64,000 nucleotides of DNA from Trichosporon coremiiforme. Lineage: Eukaryota > Basidiomycota > Tremellomycetes > Trichosporonales > Trichosporonaceae. Both the position numbers and the translations under genes were made by a program. Shown here piece after piece: positions 21,591-32,141 of this stretch (within the stretch, counting starts at the first letter, position 1; every line of letters starts with the position of its first letter). The stretch is taken from contig BCJJ01000005.1 in the NCBI GenBank assembly GCA_039545355.1, positions 62,001-126,000 on the forward strand. Reading direction: 5' to 3'. The notes beneath the pieces are model-generated. The model ran no database searches, was not told the origin of the DNA, and saw only the letters and a list, made by a program, of their open reading frames with translations.

Positions 21591-22648
21591 ATGAACGACC
21601 CCGTTTCCTTCAACATCAACGATCTCTACAACGTCGAGGGCCTCACCGTCGTCATCACCGGCGGAGGTACCGGTCTCGGCAAGGGTGAGTTCTGGTGGGC
21701 GAAGATGGTGATGGGCCATACAAGAAGAAGTGGAGAGCGCAGAGCTGACATGCAGCCGTCGCCCAGGCGTACTCTCAGAACGGCGCCAAGGTCTACATCT
21801 CAGGCCGCCGCAAGGAAGTCCTCGACAAGGCCGTGCAGGAGATCAAGGCTGCTGGCGGCAAGACCGATGTCATTCCGTGAGTCTCTACGACCCTCCATCG
21901 GGTAGTCCCACCATCGCGCTTCCTGCCGCGCAGCCGCTGACAGCTCAGTATCCAGGGCGACGTCTCGTCCAAGGCGGGCTGCAAGGCGCTCTACGACGCC
22001 GTCGCGAAGCAGACTGATGTCGTCGACGTGCTCGTGAACTGCGCCGGTGTCATGCGCCAGTACAAGAACCCGACGACGGACCACGACAACATCGACGCCG
22101 TCGCCAAGATGCTCTGGGAGGGCCACGACGACGACGACTTCAACTACACGAACGCGATCAACATTAACGGAGTCTACTTCACGACTGTCGCCTTCATCCC
22201 GCTTCTCCTCAAGTCGACCCTCCGCTCCGTCGTTGTCATCGCCTCCATCGCCGGTATCATCCTCCAGCGCTCCGTCGGCAGTGTCTCGTATTCTGCCTCC
22301 AAGGCCGGAACCCTCCACACCGCCAACCTCCTCGCTGGCCGCCTGTCACCCGGCAAGATCCGCGTCAACACCGTCTGCCCCGGCATCTTCCCGTCTGAGA
22401 TGACGGGAACCAGCGCCAAGGAGGGCGGACACAAGTACGACGTCAGCGACGGCGCCGTCAAGGCTGCCGGCCGCTCTGTCGTCGGCCGCCCCGGTCTCCC
22501 GCACGAGATCGTCGGCCCGATCCTCATGCTCGGCTCGCGCGCCGGAGGATACATGGACGGCGCAATGCTGACCGTCGACGGCGGCCGCGCCATGGCCGCC
22601 GGCATCAACGAGGGCCTCCGCCTCTCCGAGGACCTGTACGTGAACTAA
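21591..22648 (+). CDS. Short-chain dehydrogenase/reductase (SDR)
   Basis: Three exons, 21591-21684, 21756-21876 and 21949-22648 (phases 1 and 2), give 304 residues. The NAD(P)-binding loop TGGGTGLG (residues 23-30) is rebuilt close to the first splice. The NCAG motif is at 102-105, and the active-site set is Ser171, Tyr186 and Lys190 (YSASK). These are all expected for a classical cytosolic SDR. The C-terminal VDGG turn is also present. The family reduces or oxidises alcohols, keto-acyls or sugars; the substrate is not evident. It converges on a tandem pair of FAD oxidoreductases and may share a pathway with them, but that is only inference from position. Confidence 0.9.
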
Positions 22649-22709
22649 GATTAGACATCCATGACATATAGACAGACCCATAAATACAAAATGTAACTCC
22701 TTGCTTGAT

Positions 22710-23894
22710 CTACACGCTCTCGGCCCCCTTGAACAAGCCCCGGAAAGAGGACAAGAAGTAGTTCCGGTGCATCCGGGAGAGATACCAATCTGGCGCGGGC
22801 CAGGTGCCGAGCCAGCCGAAGTCGACTACACCTGCACCGGCGCCGTCCTCGTACCCGTCGATGGCACGGGGGTACATCCCTCCCTTCGGTCCGAGGGGCA
22901 CGACGAACGTCTCGTCCTCCATCTGGTCGTACTCGACTTCCTTCCCTCCGAGGTGCGCAAGGACGATGCGCGCACACGCAGCTCCCTCCCGCATAGCCTG
23001 GGCTATCGTGTTGCGCCCCTCTGTGTCGGCACAGTCGCCGACGGCGTACACGTTCCTCATCTTGGTGCGGAAGTACTCGTCGACGGCGACGCGGCCGTCA
23101 GCCCCTACTAGACTCTGGTCGAGCAGGGCCGTGCGTTCCGCAACCTTGGGCCCGTCGCACCACACGACGTGCGCCGAGACGGGGTTCCCGACGTGCTCGA
23201 GCTGCGTCCCGTCGGCGGAGACGCGCTCGTTGACGTGGATCCACACCCCGCGCGCACACAGCGGGCGAAACAGCTGCGCCGCGATCGACTTCTGCCCCTC
23301 GTTCAGCTGATACGAGTCGCCGTCCCGCTTGCTGAATCCCAGGTACTGCCGGCAATGGACGAGCACGAGCCGCTTGTCGGGGTACTTCTGTGTCAGCTCT
23401 GCGGCGAGCGTGACGCCAGTCGGTCCCCCGCCCGCGACGAGGACCTCGTTTGCGTCCCGGATCGCGTCCGCTTCCTCCTTCACTGCTTGCTTGTAGTCTT
23501 CCAGACTTGTTCCGAGCTCCGGCTTGCCAATCCCAGCAGATCCCAATGCGAGGATGCACGCGGCAAATTTCAGGCGCGAGCTACCCTCGAACTCTCTGTC
23601 GAGCTCCACCTCCCCGTCGTGTACGGCTACGACACGCGCATGCACGACGACATGGCGCCCCCGCTCGAACACGGTCTCTGTGCGGAGCGGCGCGGTCCTG
23701 GTCTCGCCGGTCGCAAGCGAGCGCGGCACGTACGGGACGTGAACGGCAAAGTCGTTCGCGTCAATTAAAACCACGCGGTCGCCGCGCCAGAGCGCGCCCA
23801 CGAGCGCGTTCGCGGCCGCGTGTCCGGCGTACGAACCTGTCGTCAGTGCAAGGTATGGGGATGACTCACCGCCTACGACGACAATGTTCTTCAT
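22710..23894 (-). CDS. AIF/FSP1-like FAD-dependent NAD(P)H oxidoreductase, copy 1
   Basis: Two exons, 23894-23870 and 23836-22710 (phase 1, a 33-nt intron), give 383 residues. The first splice rebuilds the FAD-binding turn MKNIVVVGGSYAGHAAA. A second dinucleotide fold (VLVAGGGPTGVTLAAEL) binds NAD(P)H, and the second FAD motif is VYAVGDCAD. The arrangement matches class-II pyridine nucleotide oxidoreductases of the AIF/AMID/FSP1 type, which pass electrons from NAD(P)H to quinones. There is no mitochondrial or membrane signal. A paralogue of identical length lies immediately upstream in the same orientation, sharing the first intron position and phase but with one intron more. Confidence 0.88.
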   Translation of the reverse strand: MKNIVVVGGESSPYLALTTGSYAGHAAANALVGALWRGDRVVLIDANDFAVHVPYVPRSLATGETRTAPLRTETVFERGRHVVVHARVVAVHDGEVELDREFEGSSRLKFAACILALGSAGIGKPELGTSLEDYKQAVKEEADAIRDANEVLVAGGGPTGVTLAAELTQKYPDKRLVLVHCRQYLGFSKRDGDSYQLNEGQKSIAAQLFRPLCARGVWIHVNERVSADGTQLEHVGNPVSAHVVWCDGPKVAERTALLDQSLVGADGRVAVDEYFRTKMRNVYAVGDCADTEGRNTIAQAMREGAACARIVLAHLGGKEVEYDQMEDETFVVPLGPKGGMYPRAIDGYEDGAGAGVVDFGWLGTWPAPDWYLSRMHRNYFLSSFRGLFKGAESV

Positions 23895-24161
23895 TCCCCC
23901 CGAACGCGGTAAAAGAATGGGCGTTATCAACATCGGCCGATGCGTGATGCGCTGGATGTCACGGGTGTCCGCGGCGGTGCCCGTGGCGCAGTTGGCGGAG
24001 GGGATCGTAACCGAGGCTTGCCCCGAGGTGTGCCCCACCCTCCTCTCTCCCTCTGACCCTTTGTTCTTTCCGCTCTTGGCCAACAACTCGGTGTAGTCTT
24101 ATGCATGTGATGACCCCACTCTCCACCTAGTATATCGATGTATAATTTGAACAACTAGCTC

Positions 24162-25393
24162 TCACTCGAACCCAATGTCCTCGTGCCCCGTGAACATGCC
24201 CCCGAAAGCGCGTTTCGCAAAGTAGTCCTTCGCGAACCAGCGCAGCATCCACTGCGGCGCGCCCCAGAGCCCGAACCACCCAAGGTCTATCGCGCCGGCA
24301 CCGATCCCGTCGCCTGGTATGCTCGTTGCGCGCCCGTCGCCGAGAGGAATCAGGATACTGTTGTTCACCTTGCCTGCGCGCTGCTTTGCTTCTTTCCCGG
24401 CCAGGTGGGCGAGGAGCGCGGAAGCGCACGCCGCGCCCTCCCACTTCGCCAGACCAGCAGTCTTCCGCCCCGGAGTGCTGCACGCGTCGCCGGCTGCGTA
24501 ACGGCCGGGCAGCGGGGTGCGGAACTGGTCGTCGACTATGACTGTTCCAGATCTCGTCAGGTGGTCTGGGTGCACGAGAGACGTGTTGGGCTTGTTCCCG
24601 ACGGCCCAGAAGACGTAGTCTGCGTCGACCTCGCCGGCAGACGTGAAGTACGCGCCTCCCTTCTCGACCACGCGCTCGTTCAGACGGATAATCACGCCGC
24701 GCGCTTCGAGCTGCGTGTGAAGGCGCTCCGACACCCACCCGGGGACAAGGTATCCGCCTTTGGTGACGAGGAGTCTGTCGTGGGAATGCACGAGCGTGAT
24801 CTGTTTCTCTGGGTAATGCGTTGATAACTCGCCCGCGATCTCGACGCCGGCAGCCCCGCCACCGATGATGAGCACGCGCTCGGCGCTCCCGAAGGAGGAC
24901 TGCGACTCGCGCAGCTCTGACAGGTACCCTGCTCGCGTCGCGCCGAGCTCCGGCCGCATGGGGGACGCTTGCCATGCCCCAGTCGCCAGAATGCATTTCT
25001 GCCGTCAGCATCGTCCTTTCTGGTAGCTCACGTCGAAAACAATCTCATCGCTGCCCTCCCACTCTCGGTCGAGCACTGCGCTCCCCTCTCTCAACTCCGT
25101 CACGCGCGCGTGCACGACGACATGCCGCGACTCGGCAGGGAAGACCGTCGCCGTCGTCAGGTCCGCGGTCAGATTCCTCTGCTCTGAGTCCGGGACGACG
25201 AGCGCGCGCACGATGGCGGGGAGATGAGTCGCAAACGCGTTCGCGTCTATGAGCACAACGCGATAGTTATTCGGCAGTCCCTTGGCGAGCGTGTTGGCCG
25301 CTGAGTGGCCGGCGAAGCTCCCTGTATATCAGCCCCAACCCCAATCTCTCCCAGAGGGAGCGACTCACCGCCAATGATCACGATGTTCTTCAT
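24162..25393 (-). CDS. AIF/FSP1-like FAD-dependent NAD(P)H oxidoreductase, copy 2
   Basis: Three exons, 25393-25369, 25321-25032 and 24998-24162, give 383 residues, the same length as copy 1. The FAD turn MKNIVIIGGSFAGHSAA spans the first (47-nt) intron exactly where copy 1 has its intron. A second 33-nt intron sits before KCILATGAW and is absent from copy 1. The NAD(P)H fold is VLIIGGGAAGVEIAGEL and the second FAD motif is RYAAGDACS. The two copies clearly arose by tandem duplication but are well diverged, so they may have split substrates or regulation. Electron transfer from NAD(P)H to quinone is the family role; the actual substrate is unknown. Confidence 0.88.
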
Positions 25394-25689
25394 GGTGCAC
25401 GGGCAGTGTGGATGCGGATACGATGTGGATACATGCTGCACTGGCCTTGGCACACTCGCTTTATAGCGTCCTGCCAAACTTCGGCCGACGCGACGCGTAG
25501 GCACGCAGAATGTTATCAGATTACGGCCCCACGGCGAAAAAGCTAAATCGCGCACTCGGCGATCGGCCATCTCGGCTTGCTCATTACGCGGTGTCGCGCC
25601 GGCGTATCTCCGAACTCTTGCTTCATACACATGCATGTGACTTCTTCCGCTTCTCTGCGCTCCTATGTTACAACTACCCCATGACTGCA

Positions 25690-27561
25690 TTACAACTTGC
25701 CCTTGGCCTTCAGGTTCGCCTCGCCCTCGAACGCGATGGCGGCGTCGAGCTTGCATTCCTTCTCCCAGTCGTCATCCTCGGGCTGCAGGCCCGGGAACGT
25801 CGGCGAGCGGCGGACGAAGCGCTGCGCGATCGCAAGCGCGAGTGCGCTCCCGTCACTCGCTGCGTCGGCGAGGAGGAGTGCAGCGTCGACAATGTCGGCA
25901 AGCGAGAAGAGGACGTGGCGGGCGCGCGCGATCGCCTCGGCCTTGCGGGCCGGCTGGGCGAGCTGCGTGATCCGCGACCAGGCAGTGAGGACCTCCTCGC
26001 TCTCGCGGCCGCCGGGGAGGGCAGAGCGGAGCCATGCGTCGAGAGCTGCGACGGCGGCCTGCCCACTGCGCCCGTGCATGACCTTGACGGTGTCAGTCGA
26101 GAGGACGTCGGTCGTGCCCTCCCAGATCGCGAGGACGTTCGAGTTGCGGAACAGACACGCAAGGTTCATCTCGGGGTTCTCCACGTTCTCCATGTATCCG
26201 ACGCCGCCGAGCGACTCCATGCACTCCTGCACGCCGGCGATGGCGTGTTTCGCCGTCGACGCCTTCAGAACTGGCGTCAGGATACGGATGAGCGCGCCGA
26301 CCTGCGCGGGGTTGTTCGGCACGAGCGGAGCTGAGGGCGCGCCGGGGTGGTCGCCGGCGCCGACGAGCGCGGCCACGAAGGCCGTGAACAGCGTGTCCGC
26401 GCGGTGCGTCAGGGTCACGCCCGCGAGCGTCTTAACGAACAGGGGCAGGGTGCGGAGGACGTTGTTGGGCGGCTTGCGGGAGGGGAACTCGCGAATGCGG
26501 GCGAAGGCGCGCGCGACGCCGAGGCCGCGGCCCAGCGAGCCCGTGGCTGAGATGGCGTTGTACAGGCGCGTGATGTTGAGCACGGTCGCGATCTGCACGA
26601 CGCCGCGGCCCTCCTCGCCAATAAGCCAGGCGCGCATGTTCTTGAGCTCGACCTCGGCGGTAGGCAGCGACTTGGTGCCGAGCTTGTTCTTGAGGCGCTG
26701 GATGCGGATTCCGTTCATGTGCTCGACGCCGTTGACGTAGTACCGCGTCGGCGCCCAGAAGCAGCTCAGGCGCCCGCTGTCGTCCGTCTTGGCCAGGAGC
26801 ACGACGCACCCACTGTCAGTCGCTGAGCTGAACCACTTGAAACCGTCGACGGACCAGGGGCCGAGCGGGTGCCCGTTGCCGTCGATTTCGTTGCCGCCCA
26901 GGCCAACGTAGGTCGCCACGCTCTCCGTGCCAGCGACGTCTGAGCCACCAGCGCGCTCAGTCATCCACTGCCCACTTGTCCAGGCGTAGGACGGGTCGCG
27001 GCTCATGAGGCGCACGAGAGCCGACTCGAACACCTTCTTGCGCAGCGGGAGCTGATCAACCGTGTACCCTGGAACGTCCTTCCTCAGGAGTTCGCGGAGG
27101 AGCACAGAGATTGCGCCGTCCTGCATAGCCGACGGACAGGTGACGGTCGCCGAAGAAGGGTTCCAGAGGTACAGCTTGAGCATCTGGTGGACGCGGGCGT
27201 AGGCCTGGAGGTCGTGCTCGTAGCCGTTCGCGACGATGCCTTCGCGAATGCCAGTCGCCTGCAGCTGCTTCCATCCGTCAGAGGTCACGAGCGGGTCGGG
27301 GTTGGGCGTGCCGAAGGCACGGAAACCGTTGCCGGCGATGTAGGGCAGGTCGTGCTCGGCGTTGGCGACCCATGACCACAGCTCGGGCGTCCTGATGAAG
27401 TCGGCGAAGCGGGCGAGGTCGGGCGAGAGCTGCTCACGCAGCTCAGGGCTCAGGAAGAGGTGGGCGGCGCGGTTGAGCGCGGCATCCTCGAAGAACTGGT
27501 TCGGGATATCAGGTTGGACCTGGAAGAAACCTGTCGTGCTGGTCGCTGCTACAGGAGCCAT
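25690..27561 (-). CDS. Acyl-CoA dehydrogenase, AidB-like
   Basis: A single exon of 623 residues. The flavin/substrate signature GQWMTERAGGSDVAGTE lies at about residues 198-213, followed by a second segment typical of the AidB/ACDH-11 branch. A C-terminal LGGVGYMEN helix and NVLAIWEGTTDVLSTD are also visible. Acyl-CoA dehydrogenases remove two hydrogens from acyl-CoA, passing electrons to FAD. AidB-type members are larger and often have undefined substrates. The protein ends AKGKL, which resembles but does not match a peroxisomal PTS1 tripeptide, so location is open. The ATG at 27561 gives the usual short helix before the N-terminal domain. Confidence 0.88.
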   Translation of the reverse strand: MAPVAATSTTGFFQVQPDIPNQFFEDAALNRAAHLFLSPELREQLSPDLARFADFIRTPELWSWVANAEHDLPYIAGNGFRAFGTPNPDPLVTSDGWKQLQATGIREGIVANGYEHDLQAYARVHQMLKLYLWNPSSATVTCPSAMQDGAISVLLRELLRKDVPGYTVDQLPLRKKVFESALVRLMSRDPSYAWTSGQWMTERAGGSDVAGTESVATYVGLGGNEIDGNGHPLGPWSVDGFKWFSSATDSGCVVLLAKTDDSGRLSCFWAPTRYYVNGVEHMNGIRIQRLKNKLGTKSLPTAEVELKNMRAWLIGEEGRGVVQIATVLNITRLYNAISATGSLGRGLGVARAFARIREFPSRKPPNNVLRTLPLFVKTLAGVTLTHRADTLFTAFVAALVGAGDHPGAPSAPLVPNNPAQVGALIRILTPVLKASTAKHAIAGVQECMESLGGVGYMENVENPEMNLACLFRNSNVLAIWEGTTDVLSTDTVKVMHGRSGQAAVAALDAWLRSALPGGRESEEVLTAWSRITQLAQPARKAEAIARARHVLFSLADIVDAALLLADAASDGSALALAIAQRFVRRSPTFPGLQPEDDDWEKECKLDAAIAFEGEANLKAKGKL

Positions 27562-27871
27562 AGTGAGGGTGATGAAAAGAGAGCAATGGTGGGAAGCCGG
27601 TGCACTGTCCTGCTCGCTCTTGCAGCGGGCAAGGAATGCAGAGGGTAGCCATGGGCCGGGTCATAGATCCAGAATCAGCGGGGATGGTCGCCGGCCTCCA
27701 AGTAACCGATCTAAATTAGGTCCCGCCCGCGAAGAAGCGCTCATGTCCGACGCCGTCGTATGCCCAGACTCCGTTCGTTCTGTGTGCCCCTGCTGTGTCC
27801 TATGCGCTTTCTGAGCATCCTGGATGCATGAGAGCAGCAGAAAGCCGGCAAAAATAACACCCAAAAAGCTA
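27562..27871. other. Promoter side of the AidB-like gene
   Basis: About 310 bp between the dehydrogenase start and the tRNA-Ser gene. No coding or clear TATA signal is visible. The AT-rich run near 27847-27865 reads TTTT on the minus strand just past the tRNA 3' end and is probably its Pol III terminator. Confidence 0.45.
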
Positions 27872-27980
27872 CGACGTTGACATGATTCGAACATGCGCTC
27901 CCGAAGGAAGTTGATTCCCGAATCCCTCTCCGAAGAGAGACCATTCTAGTCAACCGCGTTAACCACTCCGCCACAACGCC
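27872..27980 (-). tRNA. tRNA-Ser (anticodon AGA) with intron
   Basis: On the minus strand a full cloverleaf can be drawn. The acceptor GGCGTTG pairs with CAACGTC (one G-T), followed by a D arm with GAGTGGTTAA, the anticodon stem GTTGA/TCAAC, a long variable arm TCC/GGA typical of serine, and a T arm with loop TTCGAAT. The 32-38 loop reads CTAGAAA after removing a 28-nt intron placed after position 37. That intron folds on its own as CTCTC-TTCG-GAGAG. The anticodon AGA reads UCU codons. The discriminator base is G, as expected for tRNA-Ser. A run of Ts follows on the minus strand. Confidence 0.92.
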
Positions 27981-28177
27981 TTGGTTGTAAAATTGACATA
28001 AGGACATATATCCCACGCTCTTGCGATGATTACGTAACTCCAAGCATCGCTCTCTTGCATCGTGACCGCGCAGGCGTTCGTTGTGTCAGTGCCGCGTTGG
28101 AGCAGTAGCCATAGGCCATAGACAGGTTTGCATGACTTCCGATACAACGTACTCGATCACCTCTTCACTCACGTCGC

Positions 28178-29657
28178 TTACAGCTTGCTGACCCAGAGAC
28201 TCTGGGGTTCGAGCCAGCCCTCGAGGCCGGTGGTGCCGAGCTCGCGTCCGAGGCCGCTCCACTTGGCTCCGCCGAAGGGGACGCGGGGGTCGAGTTTGAA
28301 GTGGCAGTTGACCCAGGAGGAGCCAGACTCAAGCTGGGACGCGAGGCGCTGGCCGCGCTCCACGTCCTTGGTCCAGACACTGCCTCCGAGGCCCATCTTG
28401 CTCGCGTTCGCGCGCTGCAGAACGTCATCCTCGTTGCTCCACTTTAGAAGGGGCACGATGGGGCCGAACGGCTCCTCCTGCACGATGCGGCTGTCCTCGG
28501 GCGGGTTGTCGATGATGGTCGGGGGCATGAAGAAGCCCTTGGGGAACTGGTCGCGCGCGTCCGTCTGCCCGCCCACGATCGCGCTCCACCCCTCCGCCTT
28601 GATGGCCTCGTACATGTCACGCACCTTACCGTACTGCATCTCGTTCTGGATGGGGCCAACCGTCGTGCCGGCATCGTTCGGGTCGCCCAACTTGATGTTC
28701 TTTGAGAACTCGACGAGGGCTGCCTTGAACTTGTCGTAGATGCTCTCGTGCACGTACACGCGCTTGACGTCCATGCAGATCTGGCCCGAGCCGAGGAAGC
28801 ACATGGTGCCGACGACAGGGACGGTTTTGGCCAGGTCGGCGTCATCGCACACGATCGCGACGTCGTTGCCGCCCAGTTCGAGCGTGACGCGCTTCAGCGT
28901 GCGCGCGCAAGAGGCCATGACCTTCTTGCCCGTGAACGATGAGCCGGTGAAGGACACCTTGTCGATTCCGTCGTGCTCGGTCAGCATCGGGCCGAGGTCG
29001 TCGCCGCCAGAGAGCGCCTGCACGACGCCGGGAGGGAAGATGCCGGCGGCAAGCTCGACGAGCTTCAGGTTGCTGTACGGCGTGAAAGGCGAGGGTTTGA
29101 CAATGACGCAGTTGCCAGTGATGAGACCAGAGGCGAGCTTGAGAGTGGCGAGGAGCAGGGGCCAGTTCCAGGGCACGATGGCGGCGCCGACGCCGAGGGG
29201 CATGTGGCGCAGGGTCGCGGTGTGCTCGTCGTCGTCAACGAGCACCTGGTCCTTGACGCGCAGCGAGGCGAGGGCACGCATGAAGCGGGGAGTGCCCGAG
29301 AACTCCATCTCGACGGTCGAGATGGCCTTGCCCGTCTCCTTGACGAGGATGTCCTTGAACCCGTCGGCGTTGGCCTCGACGGCGTCGGCGAGTTTGTTCA
29401 GAAGCTTCTCGCGCTCGTCCCATGAGGTCTTGCCCCAAGCGGGGAAGGCACGGCGCGCGGCAGCGACGGCCTTGTCGACATCCTCCTGCGTGGCGACGGG
29501 GACCTCGGGCAGCGCCTCCTCGGTAGCGGGGTTGATGCCGTGGCGGGTCTTGGCAGTCGAGGAAGGCTTGCCGTCGATGGTATTGGTGTAGGTCTGGGGT
29601 CAGAGAAGAAGGGAAGGTCAGACTCACGGTCCAGTCGAGCTTGTTGTCGGCAGTCAT
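28178..29657 (-). CDS. Aldehyde dehydrogenase with C-terminal peroxisomal signal
   Basis: Two exons, 29657-29628 and 29593-28178 (a 34-nt phase 0 intron), give 481 residues. The general base Glu249 lies in LELGGND and the nucleophile Cys283 in GSGQICMD; PWNWP (150-155) marks the cofactor site. The fold therefore looks fully active: NAD(P)+-dependent oxidation of an aldehyde to the acid. The last three residues are Ser-Lys-Leu, a canonical PTS1, so the enzyme should be peroxisomal. That fits a role beside lipid or amine oxidation and beside the acyl-CoA dehydrogenase gene next door. The ATG at 29657 is a 10-codon exon, a common layout here. Confidence 0.93.
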
Positions 29658-30158
29658 GATGGTGGCTTGATCAAGCTTGGTGCGGGATGGAGAAAGGAGG
29701 GAGTGCGGGAAAGAGTGGTCGCCTGTTACAGTCTGGCGAGCAGACTAAATAGGACTGACTGATTGCGGAGGATGCTGTGGAGTTTGTCACCATGCAACAA
29801 GTTACGAAGCAGCGTACGACCCCAGCCCAGACCTTCCCAACAAGTCAATCGCCGGGCCCCGGACGCCTGACAGTAGCTACGAGTACTAGCGTGAGAATGG
29901 ATGCACCCGATCCGGCTCGGAAATGACCGAATGCCGGGGTCCCCGCCTGGCCCTACGCTGGCCCAGCATGCATCGCCTGGGCAGATGCGAACACGTGACC
30001 CAGCCGACCCCAACTCAGCGGGCAATCTTGCTAAGCTTCGTCGGGCAGTGCACCGTCTTCACCATGGCCTTGCATACCCCATCCCCCGCTATCAGCGTCC
30101 GCAAAGTGTCCGTCTCGAAAAATGGCCCGCACAGCCCCCAAGCAACAGCGCAAACAAG
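29658..30158. other. Intergenic region
   Basis: About 500 bp between the start of the aldehyde dehydrogenase and the end of the beta-trefoil pseudogene. No supported gene or clear promoter element apart from the expected ALDH promoter. Confidence 0.4.
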
Positions 30159-30927
30159 TTAGATGTATCCACCATAGAGCTTGCAGCCATCGCATCCCAT
30201 CCAGATCAAGCATTCGGGTACGGGCTCGGTGTCATAAGGGTCCCACCAGAGATTGAACTGCTGGTTCCTGACGTCGGCGTGGTCGGGGCCATGGCTCTCC
30301 CAGATGTGTTTCGGCGTCTGCTCCCCTGCCGGTCACGTCGACGCAGAAGTCTGCCATCAGCGGTGGTCTGCTCCAACACCGCAGCATCTAGGGTCCAAAG
30401 TAAATTGTCAGCTTACTGGACCCGGTCAACCGTATCTGACGCGTGCACACGTCCCATCGCCATGTGAGGCCCGCCGCCGAGTCGCAAGGATACAGCTGCA
30501 CGTAGAACCCTTTCGAGGGGATGTGCTGTGCTCCTGATGTCAGCGATAGTGAGCGGCTGACTCACAGGAGTCCAGACCCGATGTACAGTGGCGTTTCCGG
30601 GGGCGGTGGCTGAGACGGGCTGTAATTCTTGTATTGGATCTGCGTCGCCTTGCCCGTCCCATCAACCCAGATGGTCTGGTTCGTGAGAGGCGGTTGACGC
30701 AAAACGAGCGTAGACCACCTCGAACCTTCGGCCCATGGCGACGTCACTGCCAGCTGCTGATTCAGGACGGGACGCAGCGTGTACTGCCCCGTATACTGCT
30801 TGGGCGTGTGCGGGCTGCAGAATCGCCAGGGAACAAGCGGGCGGCAGTGCGATGCAGGCGCCTCGACCCGGGGGGCCATCACCCCGGCCACAACGGCGGT
30901 CAGGATATTCAAGACACTGGGAAACAT
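30159..30927 (-). pseudogene. Secreted beta-trefoil (ricin-B-type fold) protein, frameshifted
   Basis: The first exon (from ATG 30927) encodes a signal-peptide-like start and a secreted-type sequence with two Cys. After a 33-nt GTGAGT...CATCAG intron the reading frame does not continue correctly, although a clearly coding stretch with a LYPCDS strand and a W-rich repeat resumes one frame over. A further 29-nt GTAAGC...CTAG intron is plausible. A second frame change falls at a four-G run near 30330, after which an NQQFNLWWDP motif runs in frame to a TAA at 30159-30161. QxW/NQQ motifs and repeated Cys suggest a sugar-binding beta-trefoil. Either a recent pseudogene or an assembly with two indels. 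Confidence 0.5.
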
Positions 30928-32141
30928 GGTGAGAGATGTCGCAGGGAGGATCAGGCTGACATAATCTCGATCTTTGCTTTATTTAGACACTATGATCGAC
31001 AAGCAATGCACAGCATTCTCAAGACCCATTCAGCTGATACCGTTAGCTGCACATGTAGATGGTCTGGAAGGTCTGCGGAGCATGCCGAGTGCGTAATTGC
31101 GATGCGTGCCAGGTGATCGACACTGAAGAAATGGGTAAGGGGTGTCCATGGCAAGATGTTCAGTTTCACTCTGATGACCCGGGCTGAAAGTCCACCTGGC
31201 CCTCTTGCGCGCTCGCATCTCTGCTCCGACCGAAGAGAACCTCCGCATTGTCCTCCCGATGCAGAGGTAGGTCGAACATCTGTGGGGATCTGCGGGCCTC
31301 GGCTTCAGCGGGCTCCACGCTTCAATCGGCGCCTTCTCGTCACCCGTGGTCACGCGAATATGTAGCCCGACTGTACGCTACGCCGTGGCAACCGGACTTG
31401 CAACTTATTGTGCTCCTAGTTGTTCCCCATTTCTCCCCTTGCATGCCACGGGAGGGGTTGGGTGCCCGTCGTAAACAGACGTGGAGCGCACGAGTGCACG
31501 GATATGGCGAGAGAGCCATCCACAGTAACTAACCCTCTGAAGAAGAGGAGACAGGGTGCTCGGCGAAGAAAGCGAAGGGTAAGAAGGCCTCGAAGGCACC
31601 TCCGGACCCACTCACGTTACACACCGTGACCCGCTCATTCTGTGAGAAGACGGGAGAGTTCATATCGAGAGGGCTGAAGAATAGCGCCACGGAGAGAGGA
31701 GCACAACAACGGCGTCAAGGACCATAATCAGCCGAAGACGAATAACCCCACCACAGGATCGAAACGCAAGGCGGCCGACAGTGAGGATAAGCGCCCTCCG
31801 AAGGCATCTAGGACTGAAGGAGTTCCGGAGAGCTCGGAGAGTCTGGAGAGCCCGCCAACTGCTCCGATGATGCTCTATCTGTGCATGCGCACGTGTGAGA
31901 CCGGAACCGGCGAGATCCACCCTGATCCCAGCATGGGTTGCATCACATTCGACATCGGCCCACCGCATTCACAGGCATCGCCGACATTGGCTGTGTCGGC
32001 CGGAACGTCCCTTTCAGAGGTCCAAAGATCTCAGCTTCTGTTGAAGACTAAGTGCGGTGGGAGGACTATGGCCATGCTGCATCCGAGGCAGCCTGCAGCT
32101 CTCGCTGGCGCTAGCCTCCAGAACTCAGATACCATGATGCA
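30928..32141 (+). other. Intergenic region with coding-like remnants (31.5-32.1 kb)
   Basis: Between 31545 and 31725 one frame reads a Lys-rich then globular-looking sequence (LTLHTVTRSFCEKTGEF). From about 31730 to 32140 another frame reads a Ser/Glu-rich linker and then MRTCETGTGEIHPDPSMG. The pieces look like parts of one eroded or mis-spliced gene, with a possible Cys-containing motif. No start, no complete splice set and no family could be assigned. The first 500 bp show nothing. Confidence 0.3.
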
